Shown: positions 1-7,800 of the stretch, piece by piece
How positions within the stretch are numbered: position 1 is the first letter of the stretch
Layout: every line of letters begins with the position of its first letter
NCBI GenBank assembly: GCA_963974595.1
Contig: CAXBDA010000090.1
Span: 1-10,465, forward strand
Length of the DNA stretch: 10,465 bases
Origin: PZPK01 sp963974595
GTDB taxonomy: Bacteria > Pseudomonadota > Gammaproteobacteria > Pseudomonadales > Oleiphilaceae
Direction of reading: 5' to 3'
Notes under the pieces: generated by a model
The model's input: only the letters and a program-made list of their open reading frames with translations
Databases searched by the model: none
Told to the model about the DNA's origin: nothing
Made by a program: the position numbers and the translations under genes

Positions 1-2973
1 TATAACTTTTTACAAAGCTACCCAGCCCCGCCTCTTGTGGTGGGTAGTCAAATGACGTGGGATGGCGGCGACGGCGGCTGGTTACGACGCTGTTCAAATT
101 CGAATAGCCAAGTCAGTATTAAGATAGAAGAAGACTGGGCAGCCGATACAGATAACGCCCATACCACTGAAAGAGCAGGATTCCTAGCCTTTTCAGAAGC
201 CTTCCATGCCGATTTTTCATTAGTCGCTAACTATCAACTTGAAGGGCCATTTTGGGATGGTACAAGCAGTGAAATTATTGATAGTAGCAACAGTGGGCTC
301 AACGGACGATCTGTTGGTAACGCCACTGCCTTCCCGGCAAAAGTTTGTAATGGCGCATTATTTGACGGCACAGGCGATTATATTGAAGTAGCTGATAACC
401 CTATTTTAGATATCAGCGATGAACTCACTGTGATGGCGTGGGTAAAGCCAAGCGCTTTCCCTGCTTCAGATTTAATGACCATTGTCTCAAAAGACACTAA
501 CTTTGAGTTTCATATTGATCCAGCAGGAAAAATTCTTTGGTGGTGGAATTCTAGCACTGGGGCTAGCAGGAGCTTCACTTCAAATAACACAAACCTAAGT
601 TTAGGTAACTGGCATCATGTGGCTATCACTTACTCTAAGTCCCAAGCTAGCCAGAAAATATTTATTGATGGCATCGAAACAAATAGCCAAAGTTACGCCA
701 ATGAATCACTTATTAATAATAATCTGCCTTTATACATAGGCACCGATGACAACTACCGCAGCAGGGATTTTAATGGCAGCATTGATGAAGTAAAAATTTT
801 TAAACGTGCTCTCGCTATTAACGCCATTCAAAAGTATGCCGCTGAAACACGTCCTTGCGCTTCCTGCATTTTGAAACGTTTCGATATAACACAACCAACT
901 TATGCTTTGGCTTGCCCTGATAGCCGTGCTGAAATTGATATCACAGCAAGATGCATCGATGGCAGTGTGAAAGAAGATTATACAGGTACGATTGACCTTA
1001 GTGGGCCAAGTGGCAGTTCTTTTTTCGATAGCAATGTGGGAGGTAATGCCATTTCATCATTAAGTTATTCATTTTCAAATAAAGGCAATAAAAAGGCGTA
1101 TCTCTATTTTAATAATGAAGCGACTGACATAAAAGTCACAGCAACTGACACTGCTGCTTCAGTCACATCAACTACAAGCGATGATAAGGATACCGACTTC
1201 AAAGCCACTGGTTTTAAAGTAACTCAACAACCCTCTAGTTTTGTATGTGGTAAAAAAACCAATATGACAATGGTGGCTTATGGCAAAACAGATAATACCC
1301 CCGGTAAAAGCTGTGAAGTTCTGACAGGATTTACTGGTAACAAAACCATGAATGCTTGGTTCACAGCAACACTGGACAATAACAATACACCCAGTTCAAA
1401 CACAACAATCACTCTTAATAACAAACAGATTACTGAGCAAAATAATGCAAATAACGACAACTTAACGCTAAATTTTACAAATGGGGAAAGTACATTTGAT
1501 GTTAGCTATGACAATGCAGCCAAATTCATCGACCTTAATTTTAATCTTGATGACGCTCAGTATTCTCAAATGTCGGCGAGTACAAACGCATTTGTTGCGT
1601 ATCCAGAGAATTTCTTAGTTGCAGCGTCATCAGGGACTACCAACATCAATGGCTCCACAACACATAAAGCCGGACAAGGGTTTAAGCTCGAAATAACAGC
1701 TCAATGCAAAGATGATATGGGTACGCTAACGACAGCAAGTCACTATAAACCAAACAATGATACAAGCAGTATCATGACCTACTTGCAACGAACCGGCCCA
1801 ATAGATGGAAATTCAGTTGCTGGCGACATGTTCATCTCAATCGGCAAAAAATTAAAAAGCAAACAAGGTGCACCTATACCCGCCTCTTGGGAAGCCTCGG
1901 GTTTGGGGTCGAGTGATTTCAATAATGGTGTTTATGGCTATACAGATGCAAGCTACTCTGAAGTGGGTTCAACGCGTTTATATTTTAAAGATATAAATTA
2001 TTTTGGTGAGGAAGTATCACAAAGTTCTAGCGATATAGGCCGTTTTATTCCAGATTACTTCAAGGTGACTATTAATTCCGGCAGCTTAGCCTCTTTCTGT
2101 AATATCGGCAGCACACCCGACTTTAGTTACATCGGTCAGCCCATTACTTACAATCAAGCACCCAGCCTTCTTATTCAAGCGATGAACACCAACAATATGA
2201 TTACCCAAAACTATACTGAAGCGGGTTATTTAAAGATGACGCCGGAAAACAAATATATTAGCCGTGCCTTTCCCAACACTGATACAAATAACACTGGTAC
2301 CGATGGTGTTAAACTAGCACTTAGCGTCTCAAATCAAACCCCTAGTTCCTTCACTTCAGCCAATGCAGGGCAAATCACCTACACCTTTAGGAGTGACGAC
2401 ACCTTTACATACACTAAAAATCCGGAATCTCGCGTACGCCCTTTCGATAGTGATATAGAAGTCGAAATAGACAAAATCGAAGATGGCGATGGTGTGACCT
2501 CTATTCCTGCAACTTTTGATATTACACCTTCAGCCATCGAACTGCGTTATGGCCGCTGGGTGATGGATAATGCCTTTGGCCCAGAAACAGAAAGCCTAAC
2601 TATTCCGATGCGAACAGAATATTGGGCTGGTTCAAATTTTGCCACGAACGAGAGTGATCATTGCAGTACGTATAATGCAACAGATATGACCTTAAATCCG
2701 TCATTATCAGGCGGCTCTACATCTGCAAGCAAAAGTGGCACTTTGATCTCGGGAAAAGCGCCCTCTCCGCCTTTAGGCAATCAAATAAGCTTATCTGCTC
2801 CTGGGGCTTCAAATACAGGCACGGTCGATCTAGAATTTCAGGTAGAGTCATGGCTACAATATGACTGGGATAATGACCCTCTCACACCCGACACCAACCC
2901 GACTTCAACCGCCAGCTTTGGGCAATACAGAGGGCATGACAGAATTATCTATTGGCGTGAAATTAATGAGTAA
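1..2973 (+). CDS. mshQ: MshQ-like MSHA biogenesis protein, 5'-truncated by window edge
   Basis: Large secreted or surface protein associated with the MSHA type IV pilus locus; the exact role of MshQ in pilus assembly or adhesion is not settled. The reading frame is open from base 1 (990 codons visible), so the GTG at 37 is not a credible start and the gene begins upstream. Residues are counted from base 1. Residues 1-70 look like the end of a jelly-roll/H-lectin-like repeat found in long MshQ homologues (DGGDGGW at 21-27, HTTERAGFLAF at 54-64). Residues about 72-278 form a LamG/concanavalin-like domain (AWVKP, GNWHHVAITY, FIDG, GSIDEVKIF). From about 290 to the end lies a DUF6701 region with the family-typical C-terminal blocks LRYGRW (848-853), YDWDND (954-959) and GQYRGHDRIIYWRE (974-987). 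Eleven cysteines, including a CxxC at 286/289, suggest disulfides, and dsbB lies 96 bp downstream. The C-terminal match makes the family call strong; the N-terminal repeat call is weaker. Confidence 0.87.
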   Translation, partial: YNFLQSYPAPPLVVGSQMTWDGGDGGWLRRCSNSNSQVSIKIEEDWAADTDNAHTTERAGFLAFSEAFHADFSLVANYQLEGPFWDGTSSEIIDSSNSGLNGRSVGNATAFPAKVCNGALFDGTGDYIEVADNPILDISDELTVMAWVKPSAFPASDLMTIVSKDTNFEFHIDPAGKILWWWNSSTGASRSFTSNNTNLSLGNWHHVAITYSKSQASQKIFIDGIETNSQSYANESLINNNLPLYIGTDDNYRSRDFNGSIDEVKIFKRALAINAIQKYAAETRPCASCILKRFDITQPTYALACPDSRAEIDITARCIDGSVKEDYTGTIDLSGPSGSSFFDSNVGGNAISSLSYSFSNKGNKKAYLYFNNEATDIKVTATDTAASVTSTTSDDKDTDFKATGFKVTQQPSSFVCGKKTNMTMVAYGKTDNTPGKSCEVLTGFTGNKTMNAWFTATLDNNNTPSSNTTITLNNKQITEQNNANNDNLTLNFTNGESTFDVSYDNAAKFIDLNFNLDDAQYSQMSASTNAFVAYPENFLVAASSGTTNINGSTTHKAGQGFKLEITAQCKDDMGTLTTASHYKPNNDTSSIMTYLQRTGPIDGNSVAGDMFISIGKKLKSKQGAPIPASWEASGLGSSDFNNGVYGYTDASYSEVGSTRLYFKDINYFGEEVSQSSSDIGRFIPDYFKVTINSGSLASFCNIGSTPDFSYIGQPITYNQAPSLLIQAMNTNNMITQNYTEAGYLKMTPENKYISRAFPNTDTNNTGTDGVKLALSVSNQTPSSFTSANAGQITYTFRSDDTFTYTKNPESRVRPFDSDIEVEIDKIEDGDGVTSIPATFDITPSAIELRYGRWVMDNAFGPETESLTIPMRTEYWAGSNFATNESDHCSTYNATDMTLNPSLSGGSTSASKSGTLISGKAPSPPLGNQISLSAPGASNTGTVDLEFQVESWLQYDWDNDPLTPDTNPTSTASFGQYRGHDRIIYWREINE

Positions 2974-3009
2974 CAAACAATCCAAAACACCATCTTAAAA
3001 AACGGTTAG

Positions 3010-3037
3010 ATGACTTTTTTAACACCTTCGGTAAACT
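3010..3037 (+). promoter_or_regulatory. Weak candidate sigma70 promoter for dsbB
   Basis: In the 96-bp gap after the mshQ-like gene, ATGACT (3010-3015, 4 of 6 to TTGACA) and TAAACT (3032-3037, 4 of 6 to TATAAT) are separated by 16 nt. I saw no intrinsic terminator in this gap, so read-through from the upstream gene is equally possible. Pattern match only. Confidence 0.25.
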
Positions 3038-3069
3038 AACGTTAAATATCAAAGGGCCAGCTTTTTCTT

Positions 3070-3600
3070 ATGTCTATATTAAACTCTCTTATGAAACTCG
3101 AACGCCATTTTAGTCTATGGTTATTTATTTTTATCTTGGCCACAAGTTCCATGGCTGTTGCACTGTATTACCAATATGCCCTGGCTTGGGAACCCTGCGT
3201 TTTATGCATTCATGTCAGAATCATCATGCTTGGTTTAATGTTGTTATCCTTACTTATGATATTTTTATCAAAATTTAAAGTCATTAGATTAATGGGGTTT
3301 TTAATACAAAGTGTTTTAGCTGTTTTACTCTTCTTAAAATGCCGAGAGTTATACAGGGTTGAAGCAGGATTAGCAGACGCTGGCTGCATGTTTAGCGCAA
3401 ATTTACCTGAATGGTTCAACTTAGAAGTATGGTGGCCTTCGGTCTTTGAAGTAAGAGCTGCGTGTGGGGATTCACCCGAGTTATTCTTCAATATTTCGAT
3501 GGCAGAAGGCCTGTATATTGGCAGTGCAATTGCCATGGTGCTGGCTATTGCCTTAACCTTGTTATCATTTTTTTGTTTATCTAAGTCTCATCTAAAATAA
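3070..3600 (+). CDS. dsbB: Disulfide bond formation protein B (DsbB)
   Basis: Inner-membrane thiol oxidase that reoxidises periplasmic DsbA and passes the electrons to quinone. The 176-residue length matches the family, and four hydrophobic spans are visible (about 16-36, 50-66, 72-90, 148-170). The first catalytic pair is C43-V-L-C46, followed by the quinone-site arginine at R50 in the same position as R48 of E. coli DsbB. The second pair is C106 and C132, with the same 26-residue separation as C104/C130 in E. coli, so all four redox cysteines are intact. The assigned ATG has only a distant purine stretch (AAAGGG at 3051-3056, 13 nt away); an in-frame ATG at 3091 (M8) would also give a complete protein, so the start is uncertain. 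The gene follows the mshQ-like gene on the same strand after 96 bp and converges on the HD-GYP gene with 10 bp between stops. Its substrates could include the nearby cysteine-containing exported proteins, but DsbB acts through DsbA on many clients. Confidence 0.95.
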   Translation: MSILNSLMKLERHFSLWLFIFILATSSMAVALYYQYALAWEPCVLCIHVRIIMLGLMLLSLLMIFLSKFKVIRLMGFLIQSVLAVLLFLKCRELYRVEAGLADAGCMFSANLPEWFNLEVWWPSVFEVRAACGDSPELFFNISMAEGLYIGSAIAMVLAIALTLLSFFCLSKSHLK

Positions 3601-3610
3601 ATAACGCCCC

Positions 3611-4702
3611 TCAACCATCATTATATTTTTCAGCAATATCAAAGAATAAATGTTCGTTTGCCAAAAAAACATCTAACATGACCGGATCGAAGTGCAGCCC
3701 CTTACCTTCTTCCATTATTAACAAAGCCTTTTCATGTGAAAAGGCTTCTTTGTAACAACGTTTAGACAGTAAGGCATCATAAACATCGGCTATCGCCATT
3801 AACCGCGCAGATATAGGAATATCATTGCCACTCAGGCCTAAGGGATAACCAGAACCATCCCACTTTTCATGATGGTAATAAGCAATTTCTTCAGCATACT
3901 TTAAAAAGCTGGCCCCCTTGCCCTTTACAGATTCCCGAGCCTGCTTCAAGGCATCACCACCGAGTGTGGCATGGGTACGCATAATGTCCCATTCTTCGGC
4001 ATTCAGTTTACCCGGTTTTAATAATATGCCATCGGGAATACCCACTTTCCCAACATCATGTAAGGGTGCCGTTTTAAAAATCGCCTCGATAGTGGCATCG
4101 TTGTCTAAGTCATTTTTATATTCAGGTAACTTTCGAATTAATTCTGCAAGGGCTTTGACGTAATATTGCGTCCGAATAATATGGCTGCCTGTTTCTTTAT
4201 CACGGGTTTCTGCTAACGACGTTAAAGCATTTATAATAACATCCTGGGTATAGCTAATTTCTTCAGTCCGCTCTCTGACTCTCTCTTCTAAGATTTTATT
4301 TTGATTCGAAAGTTCAAGTTTGGCCCGACGTAGCGTCAACTGAGTTTCAATTCTGGCTTTTACGATAGCGGCAGAAATTGGTTTGGTAATATAATCAACC
4401 GCGCCTTTTTTTAACCCTTCGGCTTCATCACACTCCTGATTAAGCGCCGTCACAAAAATAACCGGAATATCACTCCATTCAGGCTGTTGGTTAATTTTTT
4501 CTAACACCTCTATTCCCGATACATCAGGCATATTTACGTCTAACAGTATTAAGTCTATGCTGGTGTAATCTTTTTCTAGCAGTGTCAGTGTCTGGCTACC
4601 ATTAGTCGCCGCTTTCAGGTCGTAATCTTGCTTTAACACTTCCATTAACAAACGAATATTTGTTGGTTCATCATCAACAATTAAAATACAGTCCTTAGCC
4701 AC
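3611..4702 (-). CDS. Response regulator with HD-GYP domain (c-di-GMP phosphodiesterase)
   Basis: Cytoplasmic two-component output protein, predicted to hydrolyse cyclic di-GMP when its receiver is phosphorylated. Residues 5-120 are a REC domain with acidic D10/D11, phospho-acceptor D55 (LLDVNMPD), T85 and K107 (ITKP). Residues about 121-150 are a charged, probably coiled-coil linker. Residues about 155-350 are an HD-GYP domain with E170/H174 (KETGSH), the HD pair H215-D216 in HDVGK, HHE at 277-279 and GYP at 285-287 inside HHEKWDGSGYPLGL, followed by IADVYDALLSKR. All signature residues are present, so it should be active. The 363-residue length and layout match RpfG-type proteins. The start is a GTG chosen because AAAAGGGG lies 6 nt upstream; the nearby ATG is out of frame. 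It is divergent from the hybrid kinase with 182 bp between, which suggests that kinase as its partner (inference). It converges on dsbB. I see no DSF synthase (rpfF) in the window, so the name rpfG is not justified. Confidence 0.95.
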   Translation of the reverse strand: MAKDCILIVDDEPTNIRLLMEVLKQDYDLKAATNGSQTLTLLEKDYTSIDLILLDVNMPDVSGIEVLEKINQQPEWSDIPVIFVTALNQECDEAEGLKKGAVDYITKPISAAIVKARIETQLTLRRAKLELSNQNKILEERVRERTEEISYTQDVIINALTSLAETRDKETGSHIIRTQYYVKALAELIRKLPEYKNDLDNDATIEAIFKTAPLHDVGKVGIPDGILLKPGKLNAEEWDIMRTHATLGGDALKQARESVKGKGASFLKYAEEIAYYHHEKWDGSGYPLGLSGNDIPISARLMAIADVYDALLSKRCYKEAFSHEKALLIMEEGKGLHFDPVMLDVFLANEHLFFDIAEKYNDG

Positions 4703-4708
4703 CCATCG

Positions 4709-4716
4709 CCCCTTTT
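4709..4716 (-). promoter_or_regulatory. Ribosome binding site that fixes a GTG start for the HD-GYP gene
   Basis: On the minus strand AAAAGGGG ends 6 nt before the GTG at 4702-4700, a normal spacing. An ATG at 4706-4704 is only 2 nt from the purine run, is out of frame and reads M-G-G-stop across the GTG, so the GTG is the better start. Confidence 0.6.
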
Positions 4717-4825
4717 ATGTTCTCTAAATTTCTACGTGTTTCAAGTCTAGACCAAATATTCGCAGAAACTAGTGTTTATATTCCCTTCAGGATTAGATAA
4801 CTCAAGCAAAAAAAAGATCTCTCAC

Positions 4826-4831
4826 TATACT
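4826..4831 (+). promoter_or_regulatory. Candidate -10 element for the hybrid kinase gene
   Basis: TATACT (5 of 6 to TATAAT) sits 53 nt before the kinase ATG in the divergent spacer 4703-4884. No good -35 is seen at 16-18 nt upstream; that stretch is an A-rich run. If real, it would be a weak or activator-dependent promoter. No comparable promoter was found for the divergent HD-GYP gene in the same spacer. Confidence 0.3.
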
Positions 4832-4863
4832 TCATGGTAGCCGCTAAAAATCGTTTACCTATC

Positions 4864-4876
4864 AAGGAGTAAAAGG
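4864..4876 (+). promoter_or_regulatory. Ribosome binding region of the hybrid kinase gene
   Basis: Two purine runs precede the ATG at 4885: AAGGAG (4864-4869) with a long 15-nt spacing, and AAAAGG (4871-4876) with 8 nt. The stronger match is too far away and the weaker one is well placed. The signal peptide directly after this ATG supports the start. Confidence 0.5.
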
Positions 4877-4884
4877 CTAATATT

Positions 4885-7800
4885 ATGCAAAATAGCTTAA
4901 GTAAACTACTCGTCAAATTCTTTTTCATTCTTCAATTAATAATATTAAACACGACAGCCTTTGCTAATGAAAAACCGGTAAATATAAACCCGGAAACACC
5001 TGCCCAAGCCTTGGGGCAATATATGGAGTTTCTAGTAGATGTTCCGGGGGCCTTAACATTTGAAGCGATCCAACAAGAAGAAAATTGGCAACAAGTTGAG
5101 GGCGATAGCATTATTGGTGGGTTTACCGAATCAGTTTATTGGGTACGATTTACTGTTCAAAATACTCAAGAGCTAAATCAGAACTGGGTTCTCGAAGTCG
5201 ATTACCCGATTATCGATTTTATTGAGTTATATCAACCTTCTGACACAGAGCAATACACAAAAACACTCGCGGGTGATAAATACCCTTTCCACCAAAGGCC
5301 TATTAAATATCATAATATTGTGTTTCCTATCAGCTCACCAGCAAACACCAAACAAACGTTCTACCTAAAATTCAAAACCGAAAGCTCGATGTATATTGCC
5401 CTGAATATGCTGCCTAAAAATACTTTTCCTGAGACGATGGATGAGAAGTTAATTGTTTTTGGTTCAATCTACGGCATCATTTTCCTGGCAACCATTTATT
5501 GTTTAATCAATGCGGTTTTCTTACGAGAGCGTATGTATCTGTTTATCGCGATTGGTATTTTTAGCTCACTGGGCTATTCCATGAGTCTCAATGGTTTTGC
5601 ATTTCAGTACCTTTGGCCAAACAGCCTATGGCTACAAAGTATCGCCGTGCCCTTTTTTCTAAATATCTGTTTTGGGTTTGCGCTGTTTTATAGTCGTGAA
5701 TTTCTCGACTTAAAAAAAATCACGCCTAGATTCGATAAAACACTCATTGTACTTTCAACATTTTGCTTATTAGTTGCGGTATTTTCTTTATTTATCAGTT
5801 ACGGCACTGTCATTCGGATTAGTACTGTCTTTGCGATTATTATGTCTATCGCTGCCTTCATTGCCGGTGTCATTAGCTTCTTTAATGGTAATAAGTCTGC
5901 CCGGTATTATTTAATCGGTTGGATGGCGATTTTTATTGGCGCAGTCACGTTTGCACTGAAGTCTTTAGGTCTTATCCCGTCTAATTTATTTACCGTTTGG
6001 GGGCAAGAATTTGGCTTTGCTTGCATATCCATATTTTTAACATTAGCCCAATCAGACCATTTTTTCCAAGCAAAGAAGAAACATGAAGCTGAACAGACCT
6101 TCTCTCTCAATGCAATTAAGAACGCTGAAAAGAAATATCGTTCTTTATTTGAAAATGCTATGGAAGGTATTTTCCAAGTTGATCTGTCAGGCCGGTTAGC
6201 CAATGTGAATAAAGCCTTTGCCAAAATTGTTGGTTGTGATGATATCAACGAATTATTAACCCAGTCTCACCCTTCCTTTTCACTTAGCTGTTTGCCAGAA
6301 AGTGAGCAGGCAAGACTAAAAGCAATTCTTGATAGAGATAAGTCTTTAATCGGATTTGAAACCAATATAAAACTACCCTCTGATGAAATACGCTGGGTGT
6401 CAATTTCTATCCAGAAAATCCATAACAAACAAGGCATGGCAATGCATTATGAAGGTGCTATGGCCGACATTACAGAAACCAAAAAGCGTCAACAAGCTGA
6501 AAAACAACAACGTATGGCACAAGCATCAACAGAAGCTAAAAGCTTATTTCTGGCCAATATGAGCCATGAAATCCGTACCCCTATGAATGCCATTATCGGG
6601 TTTACAGATTTAGCATTAGGCCGAAATCAAGACCTGCAATTAAGCAATTACTTACAAAAAATCCGAATGGCGTCATCAAATCTATTGGGCATTATTAATG
6701 ATATTTTAGACTTTTCAAAAATAGAAGCAGGCAAGCTTGAAATAGAACATACGCCATTCAGTTTAAAAGAAATACTTGGCAATCTCACCGATATTATCTC
6801 TGTTAATGTTGAGGCTAAAAATCTAGACCTTCACATTATTATCGATGAAGATATCCCAGACCAACTCATTGGTGACCCACTTCGTATAGGCCAAATTTTA
6901 CTGAATCTCACCAATAATGCGATCAAGTTTACATCTGAAGGCCGTGTGACCGTTGAACTGGAACTGCTATCGATGAATAAACGAGATATGTCAGTCAACC
7001 TCACAGGCCGAATTATAGATACCGGAATAGGTATCTCGGCAGAAAAGCTTAAAACCTTATTTTCATCCTTTACCCAAGCTGATGACAGCACCACTCGCCG
7101 CTTTGGTGGAACAGGTTTAGGTTTAAGCATCTCTAAACAACTTATTGAGATGATGGGGGGTGAAGTTTTCGTCGAAAGTGAACCCGGCAAAGGTAGTACA
7201 TTCTCCTTCACGCTCGCATGTAATTTACAAGACAGGCGCCAGCGTTCAAATCCGCATTTCACCTATCACCAACTACCTCTTAATGTCTTGGTGGTCGACG
7301 ACCAGAAAGAGTCTAGAGAGCTGATCGAGAAGTGTTTGTCATCCTTAGGGCATCATGTAACTTGCGTAACCAACGCCCATGAAACCCTAAGCGAATTAAA
7401 AGACAAACAAGACCAGGGTTTACCCTACGATATGCTAATGGCCGACTGGTTAATGCCAGAAATTGATGGCATAAGTTGTTGTCAGATGATCAAAGATAAC
7501 CCTGACATTACCAACCCGAGAATGATTCTAATCACCGGTTACGATCAACATGAAGCCAAAGAAAAGGTTGAGCAAGCCGGTATCGATGCCTATATGCTTA
7601 AACCTTTAAAAGTAACCGAGTTATCAAAAATCATTGAGAAAATATTCAAAGACAGACGCGTTAATCCAATAAATACATTACCGGCTTCGAGCGCATTTAA
7701 CTTTAAAAATTTGAAGGTCTTATTAGTCGAAGATGTAAAAATGAATCAAGAACTCGCTATTGAAATACTCACCAAAAAAGATATTAACGTAACACTTGCT

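Noticed and set aside
37..39. GTG at 37 as the start of the mshQ-like gene
   Set aside because: The frame stays open to base 1 and the residues before the GTG fit the same domain, so the gene is truncated by the window.
4695..4706. Three-codon ATG-GGT-GGC-TAA frame overlapping the GTG start of the HD-GYP gene
   Set aside because: It could be a leader peptide, but its ATG is only 2 nt from the purine run; a chance overlap is more likely.
6831..7262. 143-codon minus-strand ORF inside the kinase gene
   Set aside because: It is antisense to the HATPase domain, whose conserved motifs explain the sequence; no ribosome binding site or domain pattern of its own.
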